From Erysipelotrichia bacterium (lineage in GTDB: Bacteria > Bacillota_I > Bacilli_A > RFN20 > CAG-826), in assembly GCA_012511695.1 (NCBI GenBank), contig JAAZFO010000009.1, positions 1 to 7,950 on the forward strand: 7,950 nt of DNA, in the 5' to 3' direction. A program made the position numbers and the translations under genes. The notes under the pieces were generated by a model. The model was given only the letters and a program-made list of their open reading frames with translations. It was not told where the DNA came from and ran no database searches. Each line of letters starts with the position of its first letter. The first letter of the stretch is position 1. Shown here piece after piece: positions 1 to 6,213 of this stretch.

Positions 1-17
1 GATATAGGATGAGCATA

Positions 18-44
18 TTGTTAAAAAACAATAATTAATAAAAT
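18..44 (+). promoter_or_regulatory. Weak candidate promoter for the M3-like gene
   Basis: TTGTTA (18-23) and TAAAAT (39-44) resemble a sigma-70-type -35 and -10, but the 15-nt spacer is short. A small hairpin, TATTGTT (16-22) with AACAATA (27-33), overlaps it. It may instead be the tail of an upstream feature outside the window. The placement fits transcription of the gene starting at 94 and argues against translation starting at the ATG at 43. Confidence 0.25.
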
Positions 45-93
45 GTTTTTTATAAGAAAAAGTGATAAAGTTAAAGGCAGAGGTAAAACTATT

Positions 94-1803
94 ATGAGTA
101 AAAAAGCCATTAAATTTAGTCACTATCCCTTTGTGGTTCCGGATGAGAAGAAGGTCATCGCCAAATTTGAGCAATTAGTCACACAACTTGCAGCGTGTCA
201 AAATGCAAAAGAAGCAGAAGTTGCCTTGAACAAAATTAACAAATATATTGAAAAACTGAGGACAGATATCAGTATTATTTACGTCAAATATTCATGTGAT
301 ACACGCAATGAGGAATATAAAAAAGCCCAAGATGTAGTCGATGAAATGACGCCGATATTCGGCAAATATAATAACCAGCTAATTAAAATCTTGACTACTG
401 CTCCATATCGTCCTGAATTAGAAAAGAAATTTGGTCCATTTCTATTTAAGAAATATGATGCAAAATTAAAAACATTTGATGAGAAAATCATGCCTGAACT
501 CATGCAAGAAAGTAAGCTCACTAGTGAGTATGACTTAATTCTCGGTGGGGCGCAAATTGATTATGAGGGGCAGATTTTGAATTTGTCACAACTCGGAAAG
601 TATTTACAAGATAAAGATCGCAAGACGAGAAAAGGGGCCGCTAAAGCCATGGATAATTGGCTGAAAGAAAATGAGTCACGCCTCGGTCAAATTTATAATG
701 AATTAGTCCGCATTCGCCACGAAATGGCCCTTAAATTAGGTTTTAAAAACTTTACCGAACTCGCTTATTTAAGATTAGGTAGAACTGACTATACTCCAGA
801 TATGGTGGCGAATTACCGTCAGCAAGTCTATGAAGAAGTCGTCCCCCTCAGTCAAAAATTATATCGGGCACAAATGAAAAATTTGGGCATTAAAAAACCA
901 CAATATTATGATTATAATCTCATGTTTAACAGCGGTAACCCACTGCCTGCGGGCGATAGTGACTATTTAGTTAAACAAGCCCAAGAGATGTATGCGGCTC
1001 TTGGAAAAGAGAGCAAAGAATTTTTTGATTTCATGATCGAAAATGAATTGATGGATTTAGAAGCTAGAAGTGGCAAAGCACCCGGTGGCTATTGCACTTA
1101 TTTCCCACTTTATAAATCACCATTTATCTTTTCAAACTTTAATGGCACCCAAGATGATGTCAATGTGTTATGTCATGGAGGCGGGCGTGCTTTCCAAGCC
1201 TATTTAAGCAAAGATAATAAAGTGCCAGAATATCGAAATCCCACTTTAGAACGCTGTGAGATCCATTCGATGAGTATGGAATTTTTTGCTTGGCCATACG
1301 TTGAAAACTTTTTTGGGAAAGATGGAGAGAAATATAAATATTTACACCTCGTGAGTTCAATCGGATTTTTACCTTATGGCATTACTATCGATGAATTTCA
1401 ACACTGGGTTTATGAACATCCAATCGCTACCCATGATGAGCGCTGTGCCGCTTTCCGTGAAATCGAAAGCCGTTATACTCCTCACAAAAAGTATGACGAC
1501 ACTCCGGCTTTAGCAAAAGGGACATATTGGTTAAGACAGGCGCATGTCTTTGGAAGTCCTTTCTACTATATTGATTACACTCTAGCGCAAGTAGTGGCTT
1601 TCCAATTCGCAATTGAAAATAATAAAGATCACGAAAAAGCTTGGAAAAAATATGTCAAATTATGTAAGTGTGGTGGCAAGTACCCTTTCTTAGAATTGCT
1701 CGCTAAAAATCGTCTTAGAAATCCTTTCAAAGATGGCAATATCCGCAAAGTTATTAAACCGTTAACTAAGGTACTTAAAAGCTTCGATATCGCTGAGATG
1801 TAA
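94..1803 (+). CDS. M3-family oligoendopeptidase-like protein with a degenerate zinc site
   Basis: This 569-residue protein has the length and C-terminal layout of the M3 oligoendopeptidase family (PepF-like, cytosolic peptide hydrolases). Family features seen are the block containing EIHSMSMEFF (389-398), which carries the expected third zinc ligand Glu389, the FQHWVYEHP segment, and the C-terminal RQAHVFGSPFYYIDYTLAQ block with the His and Tyr residues that bind substrate in the family. The zinc/catalytic motif, normally HExxH, reads H361-G-G-G-R365. The catalytic Glu and the second His ligand are both missing, so peptidase activity is unlikely. The rest of the frame is open and conserved, which suggests either a retained non-catalytic role or recent inactivation. 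The start at 94 is chosen because AGAGG (79-83) sits 10 nt upstream. An in-frame ATG at 43 has no ribosome site and would add 17 atypical residues. A terminator follows directly, so it looks monocistronic. Family assignment is firm; function is uncertain. Confidence 0.9.
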   Translation: MSKKAIKFSHYPFVVPDEKKVIAKFEQLVTQLAACQNAKEAEVALNKINKYIEKLRTDISIIYVKYSCDTRNEEYKKAQDVVDEMTPIFGKYNNQLIKILTTAPYRPELEKKFGPFLFKKYDAKLKTFDEKIMPELMQESKLTSEYDLILGGAQIDYEGQILNLSQLGKYLQDKDRKTRKGAAKAMDNWLKENESRLGQIYNELVRIRHEMALKLGFKNFTELAYLRLGRTDYTPDMVANYRQQVYEEVVPLSQKLYRAQMKNLGIKKPQYYDYNLMFNSGNPLPAGDSDYLVKQAQEMYAALGKESKEFFDFMIENELMDLEARSGKAPGGYCTYFPLYKSPFIFSNFNGTQDDVNVLCHGGGRAFQAYLSKDNKVPEYRNPTLERCEIHSMSMEFFAWPYVENFFGKDGEKYKYLHLVSSIGFLPYGITIDEFQHWVYEHPIATHDERCAAFREIESRYTPHKKYDDTPALAKGTYWLRQAHVFGSPFYYIDYTLAQVVAFQFAIENNKDHEKAWKKYVKLCKCGGKYPFLELLAKNRLRNPFKDGNIRKVIKPLTKVLKSFDIAEM

Positions 1804-1812
1804 AATAAAAAT

Positions 1813-1838
1813 ACCAAGTGTGAAATCTTGGTTTTTTT
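1813..1838 (+). terminator. Intrinsic terminator of the M3-like gene
   Basis: A stem of ACCAAG (1813-1818) with CTTGGT (1827-1832) and an 8-nt loop is followed by a run of T to 1838. It starts 9 nt after the stop codon at 1803. The stem is short, but the T tract is good. Confidence 0.7.
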
Positions 1839-1853
1839 AGCTCATTTTCATTT

Positions 1854-1881
1854 AAAAAATAAAAACTTCCAGCGCGGAAGT
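1854..1881 (-). terminator. Intrinsic terminator of the tRNA-Leu transcript
   Basis: Read on the minus strand, ACTTCC pairs with GGAAGT (plus positions 1876-1881 and 1865-1870) around a 5-nt loop. T-rich sequence follows (plus positions 1864 down to 1854). It lies 10 nt beyond the tRNA CCA end, so it should end the tRNA transcript and anything read through from upstream. Confidence 0.75.
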
Positions 1882-1891
1882 AATTAATGCG

Positions 1892-1976
1892 TGGTGCGCG
1901 AGATGAGAATCGAACTCACACAGGAAGTCCTATACGCCCCTCAAGCGTACGCGTCTACCAGTTCCGCCACTCGCGC
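1892..1976 (-). tRNA. tRNA-Leu (anticodon GAG)
   Basis: The minus strand folds as a class II tRNA. The 7-bp acceptor stem is GCGCGAG with CTCGCGC, followed by discriminator A and an encoded CCA. The D arm contains GGTAGAC. The anticodon stem TACGC/GCGTA is perfect around the loop TTGAGGG, placing anticodon GAG at plus positions 1940-1942. The variable arm is extended, with GGA and TCC able to pair, as expected for leucine tRNAs. The T arm is GTGAG-TTCGATT-CTCAT. It reads CUU/CUC codons. I see no terminator between it and the end of the membrane-protein gene at 2077, so it could share that transcript or use its own upstream promoter. Confidence 0.95.
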
Positions 1977-1988
1977 ATCAAACTGCTT

Positions 1989-2006
1989 GATTATTTTAAA
2001 ATAATC
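1989..2006. repeat. 18-bp perfect AT-rich palindrome upstream of tRNA-Leu
   Basis: GATTATTTT is followed immediately by its reverse complement AAAATAATC. The site lies 13 bp upstream of the tRNA 5' end. On the minus strand it contains TAAAAT, a possible -10 about 16 nt from the mature tRNA, but no good -35 is seen at 17 nt. It may be a promoter element, a binding site or chance in AT-rich DNA. Confidence 0.35.
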
Positions 2007-2076
2007 CGTCCGTAAAAGAAAGTATTAAATGTTGTAAAAGGAAAGAGAGTCTATTTTCTAACCCTAATAAGCAGCC

Positions 2077-2502
2077 TTATTTTTGTAAATGATCATCCTT
2101 ATATCGCAGCAATAATCCGACTAGATATAAGATAACACTGGCGACTGAAGAAGCAATTCCTAATATTGTATAAATGATGACCATCAGCTCATTAGTCGTC
2201 CCATAGATTTCGATAACACCGATAAAAACCGAGCGGAAAGTCCAAATGGCCACTCCGAAATTATAAATGTAAAAAGGTAAAAAACCAGGTAAATATTTTA
2301 TCGGTAAAACGTAAAAAAGAAGGCAGATAAGCATCCCTAAAATTAAGGGAAAAACCCAGGCGTATTGCATGGCAGTTGAATAAACACCAAGGCTGTAATG
2401 TTCATAAACTATACCAAAAATAGCTACAAAAATTGTCACGCCAGCATAAATAAAAAAGCTGTGAAAAAATGTCTTTTTATTTTCCGATATAAACGATGTC
2501 AC
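2077..2502 (-). CDS. Small four-helix membrane protein of unknown function
   Basis: I do not recognise a named family for this 141-residue protein. It has four hydrophobic segments at about 12-35, 47-68, 73-100 and 106-132, with a short polar N-terminus (ENKK) and a charged C-terminus (RYKDDHLQK), so it is probably an integral membrane protein. The start codon is GTG at 2500-2502. AGAGG (plus positions 2510-2514) sits 7 nt upstream, which supports this start even though it lies inside the end of the preceding gene. The 26-nt overlap with the phosphodiester glycosidase gene implies translational coupling and a shared operon. By context it may assist envelope-glycan assembly; that is only inference. 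Confidence 0.75.
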   Translation of the reverse strand: MTSFISENKKTFFHSFFIYAGVTIFVAIFGIVYEHYSLGVYSTAMQYAWVFPLILGMLICLLFYVLPIKYLPGFLPFYIYNFGVAIWTFRSVFIGVIEIYGTTNELMVIIYTILGIASSVASVILYLVGLLLRYKDDHLQK

Positions 2503-3541
2503 TAATTGGCCTCTGTTCTATTTTAGGGAACCAGCTATTTGGTTGTATAGGTCTATTGACTAAATGACCATTAAAATACATAGTAGCTGAACCGCCGCCG
2601 TCAAGATTGTAAGCGGTATAACAATGCAAATCTTTCATGATTTGCGCAACTTCATATAATTTTAAACCTGCACTTTCAGAAGTGCGACCATCTGAAACTA
2701 TAAAAATGTAATGCAGTGGAGCGATCATCCCGATCGCGCATCTCTGATTAAGGGCCATTGATGGGACATCAACTTCTTGGTCGGGGGTGACCATAATTTC
2801 ATTATTCACAACTAAACCAGGCCCAAAGGAAAAAACTTGCCAAGCCCCGCGATCAGCGATACTTCTTAAGGTGGTATCAGCCTCTTTAAACACTTCGAAA
2901 GTGCCGTCACTAAAAACCGCTAAATCCTCAGCTTTTGCCCTGACAGATTCTCTTAAATAAAAGCCGTTGCGGATGACATAGCCTTTTTCTTGGGCCCCAT
3001 AAAAGTCGCCGTTAATGGCGAGTATGCCGTTATTAGCTTTGCAAATATCAGAAGTTCTTTCGACAATATTTTGTCCAAAGGTATTTTTGGCTAAAGCTGT
3101 TTTAAAATACTGCAAACTTTTTAAACGAATATCCGCGACATAATAAGTAGTCGTATTCGTCGCATTGCGAAGACTTTGGACATCAATATAAATATCGGGA
3201 TCGGAATAGCGCTCGTCATTATACACTTGCTCAGTGGTGAAAAGAGCGTTAATTTGTTCCGGAGTTAAGTTTTCATAATATGGAGAAGGCGTTGGCTCAA
3301 AAGAACTAGCAGTCGATGAAGGTGTGCTACTTGAACTCTGAGAGAGCGATGAATTGCTGGGGTTAATTGATGAGGTGGAAATCGAAGAAGGTAGGCTCGA
3401 ACCCGCAAAAGAAAAACTGATGTTACTATTGACATCAATACGTCTATTAATTTTAATGATCACAAAAGTGTCGAGAAGCGAATAAGTACTAAATCCGACA
3501 CAAGCGACAAATAACACTAGGAACGTAATAAGTTTTTTCAT
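2477..3541 (-). CDS. Membrane-anchored phosphodiester glycosidase (NAGPA-like domain)
   Basis: The 354-residue product has an N-terminal membrane anchor (about 4-29) and a Ser/Thr/Pro-rich linker (about 48-88). It then has a domain of the NAGPA family, named for the human enzyme that cuts GlcNAc-1-phosphodiesters. Hallmarks are INGDFYG (176-182), SFGPGLVVN (238-246), RCAIGM (267-272), VSDGR (282-286) and the signature NLDGGGSATM (312-321). Topology suggests the domain faces outside the cell, where bacterial members are thought to act on sugar phosphodiesters in exopolysaccharide, teichoic acid or lipid-linked glycans. The substrate here is unknown. The start at 3541 is chosen because its ATG overlaps the TGA of the upstream glycosyltransferase gene (ATGA), AGGA lies 10 nt upstream, and the N-terminus then reads as a normal anchor. 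A longer start at 3583 would add 14 residues inside the upstream gene. The family call is strong and the substrate open. Confidence 0.88.
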   Translation of the reverse strand: MKKLITFLVLFVACVGFSTYSLLDTFVIIKINRRIDVNSNISFSFAGSSLPSSISTSSINPSNSSLSQSSSSTPSSTASSFEPTPSPYYENLTPEQINALFTTEQVYNDERYSDPDIYIDVQSLRNATNTTTYYVADIRLKSLQYFKTALAKNTFGQNIVERTSDICKANNGILAINGDFYGAQEKGYVIRNGFYLRESVRAKAEDLAVFSDGTFEVFKEADTTLRSIADRGAWQVFSFGPGLVVNNEIMVTPDQEVDVPSMALNQRCAIGMIAPLHYIFIVSDGRTSESAGLKLYEVAQIMKDLHCYTAYNLDGGGSATMYFNGHLVNRPIQPNSWFPKIEQRPISDIVYIGK

Positions 3542-4575
3542 TTTTTTCTTTTCCTGAAGACAAATAACCTTTGCACTAACCAACTCATGGAAAACATGAT
3601 GGCTTCAACGATGATTTTAGCACCAAACTCATTGACATGAGCGCGTTTGACTAAGAGCCATAGTAATAAGGTGTTGCACCCTAAGATAAAGATAGCCAAA
3701 ACGATGTATTTGACTACCGCTTTCCCTAGGTTAGCTTCACTGTGAAAAACTATTTTATAGTTAAGGGCAAAGTTTACTGAAGCCGATATAATTCTAGCAA
3801 TAATATTGGAGGCAATCAACCAATACACCCAGTCTACTTTAAGTAAAGTAAGTAATGAATATATCGAAAAATCAATTAAAAAACCAATGAGTGAGGAAGC
3901 AGAAAATTTAAGGATTTCTTTAAAAATTCTAGCGGTATCTCTTAAAGTTTGATAGTGAGACCCACTATTGTCTTCAATATAAATGGTGGCAATCTTAACT
4001 TCTTTAATTTTAATTTTATATCTCACAGCGGCTAATAAAACATTTGTTTCATACTCATAGCGATCACCACTAGTATTTATTAATAATTCCAGCAATGTCG
4101 ATGGAAAAGCCCTTAAACCCGTCTGAGTATCGTAGAGATGGTGATGAGTGGTGAGTGAAAAAGTTGCCCGTCCTAAGAAATTACCAAACCGACTTCTTAA
4201 AGGAGTTCCTTTGTCAAATTGCCGAGAACCGATGACGATGGTGTTTCGTCTATTATCGCATTCTAAGGTAATTTTATAAGCATCATCAACTTTGTGCTGT
4301 CCATCGGAATCAAGTGTTACAATCGTGCTTTTTTCTTTAAAATGTTCAGCGATATAAGAAAAACCATGTTTTAAGGCAAAGCCTTTACCCTGGTTAAGAT
4401 CATATTTTAAATAAATAACTTCTTCCGGTAAGCGGTCGAATATTTGCTCATAGTTTGGGCCACTGCCATCATTGACGACGATTAATTGATAGTCGTAGCG
4501 CTGCAAACCTTTGACCACATCTAAAAGCGTCTCGGTTGGCTTATAAGAGGGAATTATTGCGAGATGTTTTTTCAT
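3538..4575 (-). CDS. GT2 glycosyltransferase fused to a GtrA-like membrane domain
   Basis: This 345-residue protein joins two modules. Residues 1-210 are a family 2 glycosyltransferase of the dolichyl-phosphate-mannose-synthase type. The motifs are NDGSG (35-39), the metal/nucleotide-binding DSDGQH (89-94) and TQTGLRAF (150-157). Residues from about 221 to the end are a GtrA-like domain with four hydrophobic segments. It carries the usual early segment LIGFLIDF (229-236), an NY..VF-type end to the second helix (NFALNYKIVF, 268-277) and a final W..QRLFVF (332-340). The expected role is to transfer a sugar from a nucleotide sugar to polyprenyl phosphate on the cytosolic face and pass it across the membrane. 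Donor and sugar cannot be read from sequence. The start ATG at 4573-4575 has only a weak, close AAGG. It is the first gene of the operon and overlaps the next gene by 4 nt. Confidence 0.9.
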   Translation of the reverse strand: MKKHLAIIPSYKPTETLLDVVKGLQRYDYQLIVVNDGSGPNYEQIFDRLPEEVIYLKYDLNQGKGFALKHGFSYIAEHFKEKSTIVTLDSDGQHKVDDAYKITLECDNRRNTIVIGSRQFDKGTPLRSRFGNFLGRATFSLTTHHHLYDTQTGLRAFPSTLLELLINTSGDRYEYETNVLLAAVRYKIKIKEVKIATIYIEDNSGSHYQTLRDTARIFKEILKFSASSLIGFLIDFSIYSLLTLLKVDWVYWLIASNIIARIISASVNFALNYKIVFHSEANLGKAVVKYIVLAIFILGCNTLLLWLLVKRAHVNEFGAKIIVEAIMFSMSWLVQRLFVFRKRKK

Positions 4576-4588
4576 AAGGCCTTAAAAC

Positions 4589-4616
4589 ATTATAATTTTT
4601 ATTAGTGAAATGCAAA
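4589..4616 (-). promoter_or_regulatory. Candidate promoter of the glycan operon
   Basis: On the minus strand, TTTGCA (plus positions 4611-4616) and a consensus TATAAT (plus positions 4589-4594) are separated by 16 nt. Only 13 nt lie between the -10 and the ATG at 4575. The leader would be very short, and the ribosome site is weak to match. The rest of the 103-bp gap (4576-4678) shows nothing else. Confidence 0.45.
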
Positions 4617-4678
4617 AGTAAATTATCAGTTTCCAAAAGAGATTAACTTGCGATAAAAAATAACCATTAATCATCAGT

Positions 4679-5215
4679 TTAAATAGGGGTTTCGTTTTCC
4701 TTGTTTTTATAAAGAATATATTTACGGGTAAAATAATTCCAAATCAAACCGATTAATGTTTTAAAAAAGAAAGCGATGACGAATAACCAGAATACATAAT
4801 TGCCCCAAAAAGTAAACTTTAATAAGTAGTCAATCCCGATCGAATTGATATCTGCTTGAAAGGATGAACTAGAGACAAAGCGACACAGTTCATACGTCCC
4901 ATAACTCAAACCGTATGCAATTGCCGAAAAAATAACGAATTAAACAATGAATTTCGCTGACTTAGTTACCGTTTCTTTTTGTTTGCCCTTAAATACCCAA
5001 TAAGTCGATAAGATGTAATTTAAAATGACACCAACAATAAAGCCTGCTAATAAGGAAAAAGCAGATTGGATCGTTTTAGGGACACTTTTTAAAATCATCA
5101 AAAAAAAGGAAGTGACAAGAAAGTCTGCCGCTGCACATATCAAGCCAGTAATTAAAAAACTGATTAGTTCCTCTGATAAAGAATAAGATCTTTGTTTTTC
5201 GATATATATATAATC
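4679..5215 (-). pseudogene. GtrA-family flippase-like gene broken by an in-frame stop
   Basis: One continuous minus-strand frame runs from 5215 to the stop at 4679-4681, interrupted only by TAA at plus positions 4940-4942. Around the stop the reading is KSAKFIV-stop-FVIFSAIAYGLSYG, so both halves are in the same frame and belong to one protein. The product would be a GtrA-type four-helix membrane protein. Helix 1 contains SFLITGLICAAADF, helix 2 ends in NYILSTYWVF, helix 3 begins just after the stop, and helix 4 ends in NYFTRKYILY, matching the paired N...VF/N...R features of GtrA. No ATG or GTG start exists before helix 1. The first available start is TTG at 5143, inside helix 1. Two defects (no proper start and a nonsense codon) point to decay. 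The frame otherwise remains clean, so the loss is probably recent. Homology to the GtrA half of the adjacent fusion is by fold features, not close identity. Confidence 0.7.
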
Positions 5216-5388
5216 CTAACACTGTTGCCAGAGCATTTCCCCATTAAAAGTAAAATATATAGACAGAGAAATGAGATTGAATAAAATAAAGCACCAGTGG
5301 GCTACTTATTAACGTTAAATTGACTACCGACACTATCTATTTCTTTAAAGGTGACAACAATCACGCCATTACTATACGCATTCGCGAA
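5216..5388 (-). pseudogene. Possible remnant of a membrane-protein C-terminus
   Basis: On the minus strand, a frame from 5388 reads FANAYSNGVIVVTFKEIDS and meets TAG at 5302-5304. It then continues as a hydrophobic segment, PTGALFYSISFLCLYILLLM. A shift into another frame near 5236 would extend this with ALATVLGLYIYRKTK, ending in basic residues like the last helix of a membrane protein. The arrangement of a soluble beta-type segment, then a helix, then basic residues, recalls the C-terminus of YfhO-like GT-C membrane proteins. The match is from memory and weak, and chance hydrophobic reading in AT-rich DNA is possible. The remaining 5389-5487 shows an AT-rich imperfect inverted repeat (CTCTTTT/AAAAGAG, 5402-5422) and no gene. 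Confidence 0.25.
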
Positions 5389-5507
5389 CTAAAGTTTTGT
5401 CTCTTTTAATTAAAAAAAGAGTCTTCAATTGGTTTTTTATATATAAAGTTCTTATGCCATTAAAAAGCAAACAATATTTCATTTGTAATGAATTATCAAA
5501 TGGTATT

Positions 5508-5516
5508 TGCTAAAAT
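5508..5516 (+). promoter_or_regulatory. Extended -10 promoter candidate for pduL
   Basis: TGC followed by TAAAAT (5511-5516) makes an extended -10. There is no good -35 at the standard distance; TTGTAA at 5483-5488 is 22 nt away, which is too far. A start point near 5523 would leave a leader of about 22 nt carrying the AAGGA ribosome site. Confidence 0.4.
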
Positions 5517-5544
5517 ACTAATCGCAAGGAAGAAGGAAGTATTG

Positions 5545-6117
5545 ATGAAAAAAATTTTACTTGAAACTAGTGCTCGGCATATACACATTACTGAAGAGCA
5601 TTTTAATATCTTATTTGGCCCTGACGCTAAACTTGAAGTCAGAGGACCTTTATCACAACCCGGACAATTCGCTAGTACTGCGCGTCTAGAAGTAGTCGGT
5701 CCAAAAAGATCCATTTCTAATGTATCAATTTTGGGACCGTTTAGAAAAGCTACACAAATAGAAGTTAGTATGACTGATATGAGAACATTAGGTCTTCCAG
5801 CAGTCATCAGAGAGTCCGGCGAAATCGTCGGTTCCGCTCCAGTTAAGTTAATTGGTCCAGTTGGTGAAATCGAAGTAGCAGAAGGGTGTATTGTCGCTAA
5901 AAGACATATCCACATGACACCAGCGGATGCAAAGGAGTTCGATGTTAAGAATGGCGATATCGTCCAGTTAGCGGTTGATACTCCAGAAAGAAGTTTAATT
6001 TTTGGTGACGTAGTAGTTCGCGTTAGAGAAGACTTCGCCCTTACCGCTCACATCGATACCGATGAAGCTAATGCTGCTGGCATTATCGGGAAAACATACG
6101 GCACTTTAATTAAGTAA
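5545..6117 (+). CDS. pduL: Phosphate propanoyltransferase/phosphotransacetylase, PduL type
   Basis: The 190-residue protein is a full-length PduL, which exchanges an acyl group between CoA and phosphate (acetyl- or propanoyl-CoA to acyl phosphate). It has the two repeated halves: ARHIHI (10-15) near the start and KRHIHMTPADA (119-129) in the second half. Candidate metal ligands are His12, His14, Glu73, His121, His123 and His169. Arg67 lies in GPFRKATQIE, the conserved block holding the catalytic Arg. Spacing between these residues agrees with my recollection of the characterised enzyme's two-zinc site. The N-terminus begins directly at the catalytic domain, with no microcompartment targeting extension, and no shell genes are near. 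The likely role is therefore cytosolic acetate formation with an acetate kinase elsewhere. The start at 5545 is supported by AAGGAAG, 7 nt of spacing and the natural MKK start. A start at 5488 would add 19 unsupported residues. Confidence 0.93.
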   Translation: MKKILLETSARHIHITEEHFNILFGPDAKLEVRGPLSQPGQFASTARLEVVGPKRSISNVSILGPFRKATQIEVSMTDMRTLGLPAVIRESGEIVGSAPVKLIGPVGEIEVAEGCIVAKRHIHMTPADAKEFDVKNGDIVQLAVDTPERSLIFGDVVVRVREDFALTAHIDTDEANAAGIIGKTYGTLIK

Positions 6118-6151
6118 ATACTAAGGGTTAATGACATTTAAACTAAATTAC

Positions 6152-6173
6152 TTTGATCTTAAAAAAGATTAAA
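6152..6173 (+). terminator. Weak hairpin after pduL, possible terminator
   Basis: TTTGATCTT (6152-6160) pairs with AAGATTAAA (6165-6173), including one G-U, around an AAAA loop. The stem is AT-rich and the following T content (CTTTAATTGTTTT) is broken, so termination may be partial. It lies 34 nt after the pduL stop and just ahead of the metK promoter. Confidence 0.4.
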
Positions 6174-6179
6174 CTTTAA

Positions 6180-6207
6180 TTGTTTTATTCCCTAAATAGT
6201 CTATAAT
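6180..6207 (+). promoter_or_regulatory. Promoter of the metK leader
   Basis: TTGTTT (6180-6185) and a consensus TATAAT (6202-6207) are separated by 16 nt. Transcription would begin at about 6213-6215, right at the first base of riboswitch stem P1, which supports the assignment. Confidence 0.75.
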
Positions 6208-6213
6208 ATTTTT

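Noticed and set aside
43..93. Longer N-terminus for the M3-like protein starting at ATG 43
   Set aside because: There is no ribosome site before 43, the added residues are Lys-rich and unlike the family, and AGAGG lies well placed for ATG 94.
279..521. Minus-strand open frames inside the M3-like gene (also 1160-1360, 1427-1612, 1629-1817)
   Set aside because: They are antisense shadows of a well-conserved coding frame, without recognisable motifs or ribosome sites of note.
2066..2081. Hairpin AATAAG/CTTATT at the end of the four-helix protein gene
   Set aside because: On the minus strand, where the gene is read, no T tract follows, so it is not a convincing terminator for that operon.
3538..3540. 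Possible Mycoplasma-type code with TGA as Trp
   Set aside because: TGA here ends the GT2-GtrA protein exactly at its basic C-terminus and overlaps the next ATG. Trp residues in conserved positions use TGG.
3542..3583. Longer N-terminus for the NAGPA-domain protein starting at 3583
   Set aside because: It would lie inside the upstream gene and place 14 polar residues before a normal MKK membrane anchor. The ATGA overlap and AGGA favour 3541.
5496..5915. Minus-strand 139-codon frame opposite pduL
   Set aside because: PduL motifs on the plus strand fully explain this DNA. The antisense product has no family features.
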